DNA from: Pseudomonas yamanorum
Lineage (GTDB): Bacteria; Pseudomonadota; Gammaproteobacteria; Pseudomonadales; Pseudomonadaceae
Direction of reading: 5' to 3'
NCBI RefSeq assembly: GCF_900105735.1
Contig: NZ_LT629793.1
Coordinates: forward strand, 310,001-374,000
DNA: 64,000 nt
In this document: positions 19,501 through 27,555 of the stretch, in pieces
Numbering within the stretch: the first letter of the stretch is position 1
How the letters are laid out: each line of letters starts with the position of its first letter
Notes under the pieces: model-generated
Seen by the model: the letters and a program-made list of their open reading frames with translations, nothing else
Told to the model about the DNA's origin: nothing
Databases searched by the model: none
Made by a program: the position numbers and the translations under genes

Positions 19501-20023
19501 CAAGCTGGAATTCCATCGCCTGCAAACCCCGCGCACCAGCGCGGGCGGGCAACCACCGGGCATCGGGCGATTCGGGGTGCTGGTGCTGTGTCAGTACGCC
19601 CGCGACAAACGCTTCTACGAGTTTTTCCCAAAGCAACTGAAGGTTGCCCCACTACCGGACCTGACCCTGCAAACGTTCGAGCAGGCCCTGCGCACCGGCA
19701 ATACCCAAGGCAGCCCGCTGCCGATCGATTGGTCAGCGTACGCGCGCGGCACCCTTCCCAACGGGCAGCAACAAGCGACGGTCATCGCCCAACGTTTTGC
19801 CGAGCTGCCTGCCGTCTATGGGCCGGGCCCTGCGGTGCCCAACACCTTCACCTCGCCACGCAGCCTGGCCATTGCCACTATCGTGATTGACCAACATTTG
19901 CTGGCAGGCGCCGATGAGGCGCGAGCGGCGGCGAGGCAACCCCTTTCCCTGGCAGACGCCATCAACGGCGTAGATCCGCGGGTCGGTTTCCTGCGCAGAA
20001 TGGAACCCGAAACCATGAAATGA
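16550..20023 (+). CDS. Very large protein of unknown function (1157 aa), possibly toxin-like
   Basis: I do not recognise this protein with certainty. It is 1157 residues, has no signal peptide or clear transmembrane helix, and is mostly predicted helical with Leu/Ala/Gln-rich stretches. Hydrophobic patches occur near RNALLFAALILSLDANAG and FTDFMAMIYFIIPSRR. The last 200 residues contain GIGRFGVLVLCQYARDKRFY followed by EFFPKQL; a similar 'GRFGV...YE-FP' segment is, as I remember it, common in very large orphan toxin-like proteins of fluorescens-group Pseudomonas, but that is a recollection and not a search. It stands alone: no chaperone, immunity gene or secretion marker is adjacent. Starts at 16550 and 16580 are both possible; neither has a strong ribosome site, and a stop codon lies just upstream of 16550. 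Base use is like the neighbours. Confidence 0.7.
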   Translation: MGDLAQSLNAMDDLPFLSHLLKNISPSALELIKRQALRLKDDQALIAELIAGLISLVAQGTAPATEPILVSVPEHTMLGQWARLFCDAIGRPAFREWASRHDLELASLVFRGGDLQANILEGTVKTPYTFTLNKDSDWWRVANPILEVVQIIDTVNAGLPFMDNPVEPHSRKLPLNLVLPFYGYPVPTNHLQAQVILEEIHTLDTLPGVDESGRLKSTLRKRLTEEQRDYQQLADALQTLLGQSTNGSPPFDWLQLYLQRCSLDSDSMLSSTLKYAAQLLDAVTQGEEFASLNLSSEGAVTTYRYSVDQKAVIAVIDDREVNSSPLDRSNNSPLNQQWDELERLANLAHTDVLPDASLTLAALMTVYRLPRPASAEEALALIEQLRATTAATFPYVSSAAHSLMAVSKHTRHIAVLNDRYTMRAALKSITLDTQLNSTLDMTFNLALGSPFFGLIDKGAQLLAGLRQEAAFQRVSASRQFDLARVYVLNADGDLSGYALDDTPKVLTRTDTPLSSLTSMAEPLLELARQSGGRISSDGQVSLRQLLNLYQMALPTTREEAHITARLLGIAILKPPRHGNYWRALQVMPLLAAQRKQVLQTVAAFLPNPDVKLFDYLSEVVVGEKNRDQVRAEADLLLHQLLASPRAQALAARLSETVGWYGEHASAANTRASRNALLFAALILSLDANAGTRRATVAGYDLTDSHNWGLTFDEVLGVVEAMVQFKVLRTNAVPMATHLLLAGTAPEFLVRDIPDEVSYMSSHTWVHFKQYVDLIEAETPGASRAMRFTDFMAMIYFIIPSRRVRRGSLPITDWAVANGVLVKSIEPRDTAEKNRAIAALNEQITLLQVSSELLKNGHISLYEMALQDLQRVFAGNPYLERWVIQWQARPGTHPPPGIAANTAVSLVQLHMAGQLTKGTTQWRSTVKDVDFASMAPRFDELGSIHSAFATEFEKRYTAVRAALIQSIMYWMSQLTLLSREAMEYGKLEFHRLQTPRTSAGGQPPGIGRFGVLVLCQYARDKRFYEFFPKQLKVAPLPDLTLQTFEQALRTGNTQGSPLPIDWSAYARGTLPNGQQQATVIAQRFAELPAVYGPGPAVPNTFTSPRSLAIATIVIDQHLLAGADEARAAARQPLSLADAINGVDPRVGFLRRMEPETMK

Positions 20024-20086
20024 AACGTTGCAGGCCGGTTTCTGTGTAATTATTCACTGCATTGTTTCCCGGTGAGACTTGTAGTG

Positions 20087-20911
20087 ATGCGATCGCCCCT
20101 CGAACCGACTGCCCCTTCCTTCTGGCGCGACGAACGCCTGCCGTTCATTGAGGCGCGGACCATCGCCGACGGGCGAAAGGTCTGCTACACCCGCCACGCC
20201 CACGAGCACTTTTCCATCGGTGCGATCACGTCCGGGCAGAGCCTGTACATCCATGGGGCATCGACCCTCAAGATCAGCACCGGCACCGTGGTCTTGATGA
20301 ACCCCGGGGATGTCCACGCCTGCAACCCCATTGATGATCTGCCCTGGTCCTATCACATGCTGTATATCGATACGGCCTGGCTGACCGACCTGCAGCACCA
20401 GCTGGGTTTCAGCAAGGACCAGGACTTTCGACCGTTCTCCGCCACGCACACCACGGATATCGCGTTGTACATCGGGCTGAACGAGCTGTATGAGGTGCTG
20501 GTGGACAACCACGCCGAACACCTGCACAAGCAGAGTGCGGTGGTGAGTTTTTTCACCGACGTGCAGCAGCGTCTCAATCCTTCGACAACCCCGGTGCGTG
20601 AGGTCAATCACAAACTGGAGCGCGCCGCCGACTATATTCGCGAGCATTGCACCGAGGCCCTGAAGCTCGAAGACATTTGCCAGGCGGCCGAGCTGTCGCC
20701 GTCCTACCTGATCCGTGCGTTCAAACAGTATTACGGCATGACGCCCCATGCATTCCTGGTCAACCGGCGCATCCAGTTTGCCCGCACCCAGTTACGCAGC
20801 GGCCAGTTGATCGCCGACGTCGCACTGGCAGCCGGCTTTTCTGACCAGGCGCATTTCCAGCGCACGTTCAAACAGCACCTGGCGGCGACGCCCGGGCAAT
20901 ATCGCGGCTGA
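20087..20911 (+). CDS. AraC-family transcriptional regulator
   Basis: A 274-residue regulator with an N-terminal cupin-like arabinose-binding domain (HAHEHFSIGAITSGQSLYIH, then GTVVLMNPGDVHACNPID) and a C-terminal double helix-turn-helix. The latter shows LKLEDICQAAELSPSYLIRA and the second helix pair IADVALAAGFSDQAHFQRTF, ending ATPGQYRG. It is convergent with, and ends 2 bp from, a LysE-type exporter. Cupin AraC proteins beside LysE genes usually control the exporter in response to an amino acid or similar solute. A GTG at 20072 is the alternative start, but GGTGAG upstream better fits the ATG at 20087. Confidence 0.92.
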   Translation: MRSPLEPTAPSFWRDERLPFIEARTIADGRKVCYTRHAHEHFSIGAITSGQSLYIHGASTLKISTGTVVLMNPGDVHACNPIDDLPWSYHMLYIDTAWLTDLQHQLGFSKDQDFRPFSATHTTDIALYIGLNELYEVLVDNHAEHLHKQSAVVSFFTDVQQRLNPSTTPVREVNHKLERAADYIREHCTEALKLEDICQAAELSPSYLIRAFKQYYGMTPHAFLVNRRIQFARTQLRSGQLIADVALAAGFSDQAHFQRTFKQHLAATPGQYRG

Positions 20912-20912
20912 C

Positions 20913-21500
20913 TCAGGCCAGCAGCAGATACCCCACGCTGGCCACCAGCAACGCGGCCATGGAGCGATTGAACAGGCGCATGCCCTGGCGGTTGCTCAGG
21001 TAACGGCGCAGGAACGTCCCGGCGTACGCCCAGCACGCCACCGACAGGTAGCAAATCACCAGGTAGATCGCCGCAAACAGCCAGACTTGCCGGGCATCAC
21101 CATCGGCGACAAACAGCCCCATGCCTGCCACACACGCCAGCCAGGCCTTGGGGTTGAGCCACTGCATGATCGCGCCGTAGAGCATCGAGGGCGCCGTGGC
21201 CGTGCCTTCAGCGTCCAGTCGCCCATCGTCCACCGCCAGCTTCCAGGCCATGTACAACAGGAACGCCACCCCGCCCCATTGAATCAGTTGGGTCAGCAGC
21301 GGCCAGCGCACCAATACTTCATGCAGCCCCAGGCCAATCAGCACCAGCAGCAAGGTGAACCCCAGCGCGGCCCCGGCCACGTGCTTCTGGCTGGCGGCAA
21401 ACCCAAAGCGCGCCCCTGAACTGATGGCCACGACATTCACCGGTCCCGGCGTGATGGAGGTGGCCAGGGCGAAGGCGGCCATGGAAATGATCAAGCTCAT
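20913..21500 (-). CDS. LysE-family amino-acid/solute exporter
   Basis: A 195-residue inner-membrane protein with about six hydrophobic segments. The N-terminus MSLIISMAAFALATSITPGP carries the family's conserved TPGP in helix 1; NPKAWLACVAG in the middle is the second hallmark of the LysE/RhtB group. It likely exports an amino acid or related metabolite; the substrate is unknown. It is convergent with the AraC regulator just downstream. Confidence 0.92.
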   Translation of the reverse strand: MSLIISMAAFALATSITPGPVNVVAISSGARFGFAASQKHVAGAALGFTLLLVLIGLGLHEVLVRWPLLTQLIQWGGVAFLLYMAWKLAVDDGRLDAEGTATAPSMLYGAIMQWLNPKAWLACVAGMGLFVADGDARQVWLFAAIYLVICYLSVACWAYAGTFLRRYLSNRQGMRLFNRSMAALLVASVGYLLLA

Positions 21501-21585
21501 TGCAGTTCCTTGTTGTTGTGCAGGTATGAGCTGAACCTTAAGGGGAAGACGGATCGCGGTATTGAAAAAAATGACCCTGGCGAGA

Positions 21586-22296
21586 CTACTCCCCCGTCAT
21601 CCGCTCCAGGCTGTTGCTCAAGTGCAACAGCATGGCGGCTCTGGCCGCGTCCGGGTCCTGCCGGCGAATGGCTTTCAGGATCGCCTCGTGCTCAAGGTTC
21701 GCCAGCCGACCCAGTTCCATCAGATCCGCGTCACCGCGCTCTTCGGCGTTGATTCGGGTGCGCGGGATTACCGAATTGCCCAGGTGATAAATCACGTCGG
21801 TGAAATAGGTATTGCCGGTGGCCTGGGCGATCAAGCGATGGAAGCGCACATCGGGTTCAACGGCGCTGTCGTTGTTGGCCAGTGAGTCCTGGTAGTCATC
21901 CAGCGCCTGGCGCATCTGCTGCAATTGTTCGTCGGTGCGGCGCAGGGCCGCCAGTGCGGCCGCTTGGGTCTCCAGGCCCATGCGCAGCTCAAGAATGCCG
22001 CGCACGCTGGCAGCGGTGTCATGGGTCAGGTGCAGGCCCTGACGTTCGTCGCGCGCCAGCACAAAGGTGCCGACACCGTGGCGGGTTTCTACAAGCCCTG
22101 CGGCCTGCAATTTGGAGAGCGCTTCGCGCACCACCGTGCGACTGACGCCGTACTCACCCACGATGGCCGATTCGGACGGCAATTTTTCACCCGGCGCCAT
22201 TTGCCCCAGGAGAATCTGCTGGGTCAACGCGGTGACGATGTCGTGGGCAAGTCCCGGGGAGCGCTTGCGATGAGGTGCCGAGCTGGGGTTTTGCAT
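21586..22296 (-). CDS. GntR-family (FadR subfamily) regulator, probably of glucarate use
   Basis: A 236-residue regulator. The winged helix holds LPSESAIVGEYGVSRTVVRE (about 40-59) and LQAAGLVETRHGVGTFV; the C-terminal FCD ligand domain spans about 95-230 with the metal-binding pattern seen around DVRFHRLIAQATGN and LEHEAILKAI. It is divergent from a glucarate-type MFS transporter and glucarate dehydratase. Three TTGT-N3-ACA-like sites lie between them (22351-22361, 22500-22510, 22519-22529), suggesting it represses the operon and perhaps itself. It is probably a sugar-acid responsive repressor; the ligand is inferred from context only. Confidence 0.9.
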   Translation of the reverse strand: MQNPSSAPHRKRSPGLAHDIVTALTQQILLGQMAPGEKLPSESAIVGEYGVSRTVVREALSKLQAAGLVETRHGVGTFVLARDERQGLHLTHDTAASVRGILELRMGLETQAAALAALRRTDEQLQQMRQALDDYQDSLANNDSAVEPDVRFHRLIAQATGNTYFTDVIYHLGNSVIPRTRINAEERGDADLMELGRLANLEHEAILKAIRRQDPDAARAAMLLHLSNSLERMTGE

Positions 22297-22350
22297 CAGG
22301 AATTCCGTTCAGGGGCGCCTGGCAATACTAGCATTCTTAGATGAGCCAAC

Positions 22351-22361
22351 TTGTATGACAA
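22351..22361. promoter_or_regulatory. Putative FadR/GntR operator
   Basis: TTGTATGACAA matches the TTGT-N3-ACAA palindrome typical of FadR-subfamily operators. It lies 55 bp upstream of the regulator start at 22296. Related sites TTGTATGATGT (22500-22510) and TTGTCAGACAT (22519-22529) lie before the transporter gene. Confidence 0.5.
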
Positions 22362-22373
22362 CAAACAAATACC

Positions 22374-22473
22374 TGTAGGAGCGAGGTTGCTCGCGAAAAA
22401 GCCCGCCACACCGCAAAAAATCAATATTACCGCGTAATCATTGAGGCTTCTCGCGGGCAAACTCGCTCCTACA
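22374..22473. repeat. REP-type palindrome (REPIN-like)
   Basis: The arms 22374-22396 (tgtaggagcgaggttgctcg...) and 22451-22473 are reverse complements with two mismatches in 23, separated by 54 bp. It belongs to the same general family as the copies at 28369, 53218 and 56397, and sits between the FadR-type regulator and the transporter. Confidence 0.8.
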
Positions 22474-22499
22474 AAGGGTTGCCATCTCTGAAATCGCAG

Positions 22500-22529
22500 T
22501 TGTATGATGTCTATCAAGTTGTCAGACAT
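22500..22529. promoter_or_regulatory. Two putative FadR/GntR operator sites before the glucarate transporter
   Basis: TTGTATGATGT (22500-22510) and TTGTCAGACAT (22519-22529) both fit TTGT-N3-A(C/T)-A/G-T. Their starts are 19 bp apart, close to two helical turns, and lie 56-85 bp before the preferred GTG start at 22585. Confidence 0.45.
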
Positions 22530-22584
22530 CTCTGGTAACCCAAGCACTTCCCCGCACAACAATAATCAGTGGGAGTTTGACCTC

Positions 22585-23934
22585 GTGACCCCTTCCAGCC
22601 CTGCGACAGCTGCGCCTGCCACCGACCCGGTCCTGGCCCGCGCGATCAAGAAAGTGAAGAGCCACGTGCTCCCGCTCTTCGTGATCATGTTCATCGTCAA
22701 CTACATCGACCGCGTCAACATCGGCTTTGTGCGTACCCATATGGAGCACGACCTGGGCATTGGTGCGGCCGCCTACGGCTTCGGCGCCGGGTTGTTTTTC
22801 ATCGGCTACGCGCTGTTCGAAGTGCCGTCCAATATGCTTCTGCAAAAAGTCGGCGCGCGCATCTGGCTGACCCGCATCATGTTCACCTGGGGCATCACCG
22901 CTACGTTGATGGCCTTCATCCAGAACGAAACCCACTTCTACATCCTGCGCTTCCTGCTGGGCGTGGCCGAAGCCGGCTTCTTCCCTGGGGTGATTTACTA
23001 TTTCACCCGCTGGTTGCCCGGTGTCGAACGCGGCAAGGCGATTGCGATTTTCCTCAGCGGCTCGGCCCTCGCCTCGCTGATCTCCGGCCCCTTGTCCGGC
23101 GTGCTGTTGCAAATCACCGGCCTTGGCCTGCACGGCTGGCAGTGGATGTACATCATCGAAGGCATGGCCTCGGTGCTGCTGTGCTTTTTCGTGTGGTTCT
23201 GGCTGGACTCCAAGCCCCACGACGCCAAGTGGCTCAGCCTTGAAGAAAAGGATGCGCTGGTGGGCGAGATCGACCGCGAGCAACGTGAGCGTGATGCCGC
23301 CACCACGGTCAAGCCGACCTTGGGCAAGCTGCTCAAGGACCGCCAGATCATGCTGTTCTGCGCCTTGTACTTCTGCATCCAGCTCACCATCTACGCCGCC
23401 ACTTTCTGGCTGCCGAGCATCATCAAAAAGATGGGCGACCTCAGCGACATTCAGGTGGGGTTCTACAACTCGATCCCGTGGTTGATTTCCATCATCGCGA
23501 TGTACGCCTTCGCTGCCTTGGCGGGCAAGTTCAAGTTCCAGCAAGCCTGGGTCGCGGCGGCACTGCTGATCGCTGCCGTCGGGATGTTCCTGTCCACCAC
23601 CGGCGGGCCGATCTTTGCCTTTATCGCGATCTGCTTTGCGGCGATCGGCTTCAAGTCTGCGTCCTCGCTGTTCTGGCCGATTCCCCAGGGTTACCTGGAT
23701 GCGCGGATCGCGGCGGCAGTGATTGCACTGATCAACTCCATCGGCAACCTCGGCGGGTTTGTCGCACCCACCACCTTTGGATTTCTGGAGCAGACCACCG
23801 GCTCGATCCAGGGCGGCTTGTATGGCCTGGCGGGCACTTCGATCCTTGCGGCGATCCTGGTGTTTTTCGCCAGGACACTGCCCGGTCCGACCACCCGCAG
23901 CGTGCTGCAACCCGCCCCCGTCTTGAGCAAATAA
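22585..23934 (+). CDS. gudP: MFS transporter, anion:cation symporter family, glucarate/galactarate type
   Basis: A 449-residue, 12-helix inner-membrane importer. Family marks are [20 protein letters not shown] in the first helices, [20 protein letters not shown] (the ACS-family R-G-E-A-G-FFPG motif), and the central charged loop before [12 protein letters not shown]. Direct linkage to glucarate dehydratase 10 bp downstream, and a divergent FadR regulator, point to glucarate or galactarate as substrate, though ACS transporters for tartrate or other acids look similar. The frame is open to an ATG at 22504, but that segment overlaps the predicted operators; GGGAG before the GTG at 22585 supports the shorter form. 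Confidence 0.85.
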   Translation: MTPSSPATAAPATDPVLARAIKKVKSHVLPLFVIMFIVNYIDRVNIGFVRTHMEHDLGIGAAAYGFGAGLFFIGYALFEVPSNMLLQKVGARIWLTRIMFTWGITATLMAFIQNETHFYILRFLLGVAEAGFFPGVIYYFTRWLPGVERGKAIAIFLSGSALASLISGPLSGVLLQITGLGLHGWQWMYIIEGMASVLLCFFVWFWLDSKPHDAKWLSLEEKDALVGEIDREQRERDAATTVKPTLGKLLKDRQIMLFCALYFCIQLTIYAATFWLPSIIKKMGDLSDIQVGFYNSIPWLISIIAMYAFAALAGKFKFQQAWVAAALLIAAVGMFLSTTGGPIFAFIAICFAAIGFKSASSLFWPIPQGYLDARIAAAVIALINSIGNLGGFVAPTTFGFLEQTTGSIQGGLYGLAGTSILAAILVFFARTLPGPTTRSVLQPAPVLSK

Positions 23935-23944
23935 GGACTCCACG

Positions 23945-25294
23945 ATGAACACAGAACATCAGCACCACGCCAACGGCGCCCCCGTCGTTACCGGACTGCA
24001 AGTCATCCCGGTGGCCGGCCACGACAGCATGCTGCTCAACCTCAGCGGCGCCCACGGGCCGTTTTTCACGCGCAATATCGTGATCCTTACCGACAGCGCC
24101 GGTCGTACCGGTGTGGGTGAAGTACCGGGTGGCGAACGCATTCGCGAAACCCTGGAAGACGCCCGCAGCCTGGTGATCGGCAAGCCCATCGGCCAGTACC
24201 AGAGCATCCTCAATGCCATGCGCCAGACCTTCACCGCGCGGGATTCGGCGGGCCGGGGTTTGCAGACGTTCGACCTGCGCGTCACCATCCATGCCGTCAC
24301 GGCGATGGAAGCCGCGCTCCTGGATTTGCTCGGCCAATTCCTTGAAGTCCCGGTGGCGGCCCTTCTCGGAGAAGGCCAGCAACGTGACGCGGTGAAGATG
24401 CTCGGCTACCTGTTCTACATCGGTGATCGCCAGCAAACCGACCTGGCCTATCGCAGTGAAGACCATGCCGAAGACTGGTTCCGCCTGCGTCACGAACAAG
24501 CCATGACCCCCGAAGCCATCGTGCGTCTGGCAGAGGCGGCCAAGGCGCAATACGGTTTCAATGACTTCAAACTCAAGGGCGGCGTACTGCGCGGCACCGA
24601 AGAAATCGAAGCGGTCACGGCGCTGGCCGAACGCTTCCCCGATGCGCGCATCACCCTGGACCCCAACGGCGCCTGGTCGCTCAAAGAAGCCATCGCCCTG
24701 TGCCGCGACCAGCATCACGTACTCGCCTACGCCGAAGACCCTTGCGGTGCGGAAAACGGTTACTCCGGGCGTGAAGTCATGGCCGAATTCCGCCGTGCCA
24801 CCGGGCTGCCGACCGCCACCAATATGATCGCCACCGACTGGCGGGAAATGGGTCACGCGATCCAGTTGCAGTCCGTGGACATCCCACTGGCCGATCCACA
24901 CTTCTGGACCATGCAAGGCTCGGTGCGCGTGGCGCAGATGTGCCACGAGTGGGGCCTGACCTGGGGCTCGCATTCCAACAATCACTTCGATATTTCCCTG
25001 GCGATGTTCACCCAGGTGGCTGCCGCGGCACCGGGGGAAATCACCGCCATCGACACGCACTGGATCTGGCAGGACGGCCAGCGGTTGACCAAGGCTCCAT
25101 TGAAGATCGTCGACGGGCATATCAAGGTGCCGGCCAAACCGGGCCTGGGCGTGGACATCGACATGGACGCCGTGGCCCACGCCCACGAACTGTACAAAGG
25201 CATGGGCCTGGGGGCACGTAATGACAGCGTGGCGATGCAGTTCATGATTCCGGGCTGGACGTTCGATAACAAGCGGCCGTGCCTGGTGCGCTGA
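23945..25294 (+). CDS. gudD: Glucarate dehydratase
   Basis: A 449-residue enolase-superfamily enzyme that dehydrates D-glucarate to 5-keto-4-deoxyglucarate. The KxK base motif is in FKLKGG; metal ligands are visible in ITLDPNGAW and AYAEDPCG and after [10 protein letters not shown]; the second base His lies in [15 protein letters not shown]. The N-terminal cap includes [17 protein letters not shown]. Length is normal for GudD (about 450). The start has an AAGGA ribosome site and follows the transporter by 10 bp, so the two form one operon. Confidence 0.95.
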   Translation: MNTEHQHHANGAPVVTGLQVIPVAGHDSMLLNLSGAHGPFFTRNIVILTDSAGRTGVGEVPGGERIRETLEDARSLVIGKPIGQYQSILNAMRQTFTARDSAGRGLQTFDLRVTIHAVTAMEAALLDLLGQFLEVPVAALLGEGQQRDAVKMLGYLFYIGDRQQTDLAYRSEDHAEDWFRLRHEQAMTPEAIVRLAEAAKAQYGFNDFKLKGGVLRGTEEIEAVTALAERFPDARITLDPNGAWSLKEAIALCRDQHHVLAYAEDPCGAENGYSGREVMAEFRRATGLPTATNMIATDWREMGHAIQLQSVDIPLADPHFWTMQGSVRVAQMCHEWGLTWGSHSNNHFDISLAMFTQVAAAAPGEITAIDTHWIWQDGQRLTKAPLKIVDGHIKVPAKPGLGVDIDMDAVAHAHELYKGMGLGARNDSVAMQFMIPGWTFDNKRPCLVR

Positions 25295-25296
25295 CC

Positions 25297-26184
25297 TCAG
25301 CTGAAGATCATCGAAAAGTGCGCGCCCACCCCGGCGCGCACGCCCTCACCTACTGCCAGCGCTACCGAGCCGCCGGCCAGGTTGGCATCACCACAGGCAA
25401 ACACGCCGGGCACCGTGGTCTGGCGCGTTTCGTTGGTCAGTAGATAAGGTCCGGTCGGCCCTTCGACAAACTCACACCCCAACTGCTCGGCCAACGGGCT
25501 GGCCATACGCGTACGGGACAGGGTGAAGATACCGTCCAGGGCGATCACTCGACCGTCTGCCAATTCCATATCCGCCCGCTCACCGATAATCCGCCGCACC
25601 GTCTGACTTTCGACGCTGACCCCGCGCCGATCCAGTTGCGCCTGCTGTTCGGCATCCGGCACAAATACGCCGTTGGTAAACAGCGTGGTAGTGCCCCAAT
25701 CCGGCAGCAGCATGGCGTGATGCATCGCCAGCGGCGAAGTCGCCAGCACGCCGATGCGGCCTTGATCCAACTCGTAGCCGTGGCAATACGGGCAATGGAA
25801 CACATGCTTGCCCCAACGCTCCTTCAGCCCTTCCACCTCGGGCAACTCATCCACCACGCCGGTGGCGAGGATCAGGCGCTTAGCGTTGAACCCACCGCTG
25901 CAGCGGGTTTGCACCACGAAACCGTCCTGGCGTTGGGTAGCGTCAACGGCGGTGTCCTGCACCCAGGTCACCGTCGGATACTCCATCAACTGCCCTCGCC
26001 CTTCGGCGGCGATCAGCTCCGGCGGCTGGCCATCCTGGCTGAGGAAACCATGGGAGGTGGCCGCAAACCGATTGCGCCGCTGCCCGGCATCAATCACCAG
26101 CACCTTGCGCCGGGCCCGCGCCAATTGCAGGCCGGCGGACATTCCGGCGTAGCTGCCGCCCACGATAATCACGTCGTAAACCAT
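25297..26184 (-). CDS. Thioredoxin-reductase-like FAD/NAD(P) oxidoreductase
   Basis: A 295-residue flavoprotein with the FAD motif VGGSYAGMSAGLQLARARRK near the N-terminus, a redox-active CPYC in HCPYCHGYE (about 130), and the second FAD motif GVFACGDANLAGGSVALAVG near the end. It is shorter than TrxB, and the NADPH motif is degenerate (GRIGVLATSPLAMHHA), so it may be a specialised reductase rather than the main thioredoxin reductase. It is divergent from an Rrf2 regulator 144 bp away and convergent with gudD (2 bp). The upstream GTG extension to 26241 looks unlikely; ATG at 26184 starts MVYDVIIVGG. Confidence 0.88.
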   Translation of the reverse strand: MVYDVIIVGGSYAGMSAGLQLARARRKVLVIDAGQRRNRFAATSHGFLSQDGQPPELIAAEGRGQLMEYPTVTWVQDTAVDATQRQDGFVVQTRCSGGFNAKRLILATGVVDELPEVEGLKERWGKHVFHCPYCHGYELDQGRIGVLATSPLAMHHAMLLPDWGTTTLFTNGVFVPDAEQQAQLDRRGVSVESQTVRRIIGERADMELADGRVIALDGIFTLSRTRMASPLAEQLGCEFVEGPTGPYLLTNETRQTTVPGVFACGDANLAGGSVALAVGEGVRAGVGAHFSMIFS

Positions 26185-26328
26185 GAAGATGACCTCTCTG
26201 GTGGCCCTTGCATCGGTTGCCGGGCATTCACGACACACCATAAGTTACGTAAAAATACCTCGTCAAGCATCTCGCAACTCTAATCGTTACGAACGATACT
26301 TTCGGGCAGGAAATCCAGAGGCTTGCAG

Positions 26329-26778
26329 ATGAGAAACGACACCCGGCTTTCGCGCATGCTCCATGTGCTGATCCACATGGGCCGCCACGAGGAACGCGCC
26401 ACCTCGGAGACCATCGCGCAGATGCTTGGTACCAACGCGGTGGTGGTACGCCGCACCCTGGGCCTGCTCAAGGAGAAAGGTTATGTGCGTTCGGAAAAAG
26501 GCCATCAAGGCGGCTGGAGCCTGGGCAAACCCTTGAGTGAAATCACGTTGCTGGACATCCACAACGCCCTCGGCACGTCGTCGATCTTTGCCGTCGGCTT
26601 GTCCACTGATCATCCGCAATGCCTGGTGGAACAGGCCGTCAATGCGGCGCTGAACCAGGCCTTTGATGACGCCCAGGCTTTGCTCCTGCAGCGTTTGGGC
26701 GAGGTGACGCTGGCCCAGTTGGCGGATGATTTTGATGAGCGCTACCAGGTCGCGATGACGCCGGTGCCGTGCGCGTGA
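26329..26778 (+). CDS. Rrf2-family transcriptional regulator
   Basis: A 149-residue regulator with the winged helix at the N-terminus (RLSRMLHVLIHMGRHEERAT, then SETIAQMLGTNAVVVRRTLG and KGHQGGWSLGKPLSEITLLD). The single Cys in HPQCLVEQ is not the three-Cys iron-sulphur cluster of IscR, so this is the cluster-less NsrR/YwnA-like kind. It is divergent from the thioredoxin-reductase-like gene and probably controls it in response to redox or electrophile stress. AGAGG seven bases before the ATG sets the start. Confidence 0.88.
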   Translation: MRNDTRLSRMLHVLIHMGRHEERATSETIAQMLGTNAVVVRRTLGLLKEKGYVRSEKGHQGGWSLGKPLSEITLLDIHNALGTSSIFAVGLSTDHPQCLVEQAVNAALNQAFDDAQALLLQRLGEVTLAQLADDFDERYQVAMTPVPCA

Positions 26779-26784
26779 TGCCTT

Positions 26785-26801
26785 CGGCGCCCTAGGCGCC
26801 G
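26785..26801. terminator. Hairpin between convergent Rrf2 and TetR genes
   Basis: A 7-bp GC-rich stem (26785-26791 with 26795-26801) has the TetR stop codon in its loop. No T-run is present, so it is only a possible bidirectional terminator. Confidence 0.35.
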
Positions 26802-27409
26802 CCCACCGAACGCCACGCGGCCTCGGCCAGGGTCTCGCGATAGAGTCGCGGGCTGCTGGTCGCCCGCCCGGCCAGCCAGGCGCGGCAGTAGGTATCGGCC
26901 TGGCCGATGATCAGTGCCGGCAGCAGTTCGGCCGGTACCTGATTAAGCTGATCAGCACGCCCAGGTAGCCCCATCCAATCCTTCAGCACTGCATTGCGCG
27001 CCTGGTTGCGGCTTTCCAGCTCGGCGGCGAATGGCCCCTTGGTCACGGCGAAATGCGCGTGGTACTGAAAACGCGCCCATTGCGGTTCGCTGTCGACCCA
27101 ATCGACATAGCTGTGAACCAGCGCGTACACACCCTCCTTCGCCGTTTCGGCCGATTCAAGATAACGCCCACGCAATTCGGCTTGGTCTTCCAGCGCGGTA
27201 AAAAACAGCGCGGCGACCAGGCCTTCCTTGTTGCTGAAGTGGTGATAGATCGCGCCGACGCTGGTGTCGCAACGTGCGCGGATCATCTCGATGGTGGTGG
27301 CTTCAAGGCCCTGCTCGTTGAACAGGTCGAGGGCGGCCTTGAAGATGTCGCGCTTCAATTCGGCCCTTCGGCCAGGGAAGCAACGCTGGAGCAGATCCGG
27401 GGTTTGCAT
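26792..27409 (-). CDS. TetR-family transcriptional regulator
   Basis: A repressor of about 205 residues. The DNA-binding domain shows AELKRDIFKAALDLFNEQGL, ATTIEMIRARCDTSVGAIYH and HFSNKEGLVAALF, which is the canonical TetR helix set. The C-terminal ligand domain (SYVDWVDSEPQWARFQYHAH) is of the TetR_C group often linked to fatty-acyl metabolism. It is divergent from a hotdog thioesterase-like gene, with a well-formed inverted repeat between. Start sites at 27472, 27418 and 27409 are all possible; none has a good ribosome site, so the N-terminus is uncertain. Confidence 0.88.
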   Translation of the reverse strand: MQTPDLLQRCFPGRRAELKRDIFKAALDLFNEQGLEATTIEMIRARCDTSVGAIYHHFSNKEGLVAALFFTALEDQAELRGRYLESAETAKEGVYALVHSYVDWVDSEPQWARFQYHAHFAVTKGPFAAELESRNQARNAVLKDWMGLPGRADQLNQVPAELLPALIIGQADTYCRAWLAGRATSSPRLYRETLAEAAWRSVGGA

Positions 27410-27485
27410 GCTGAACATGAGCTCAATCGTTTGAAGAAAGGATAAGCCCGGGCAGCTTGACAGATTTCCCATGGGCAGAATACTG

Positions 27486-27516
27486 TTCCGTTACAGAACA
27501 TAATTCTGTATCGGAA
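27486..27516. promoter_or_regulatory. Probable TetR operator
   Basis: TTCCGTTACAGAA (27486-27498) and TTCTGTATCGGAA (27504-27516) are inverted copies with one mismatch in 13, five bases apart, in an otherwise AT-rich stretch. A further half-site ATTCCGTAAAT follows at 27521. Position between the divergent TetR and hotdog genes fits an autoregulated operator. Confidence 0.7.
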
Positions 27517-27555
27517 TAATATTCCGTAAATCTCACACCTCAGCGAGGCAGCACC

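Noticed and set aside
22374..22473. REP palindromes considered as CRISPR repeats
   Set aside because: Repeats are inverted pairs, isolated, and not regularly spaced with unique spacers; no cas genes are present.
22522..23952. 476-codon minus-strand frame opposite the glucarate transporter
   Set aside because: Shadow frame: Arg/His/Gln/Gly-rich translation with no domain, fully inside a clear MFS gene.
25297..25310. Two-base gap between gudD and the flavoprotein considered for a terminator
   Set aside because: There is no room and no hairpin; the genes simply converge.
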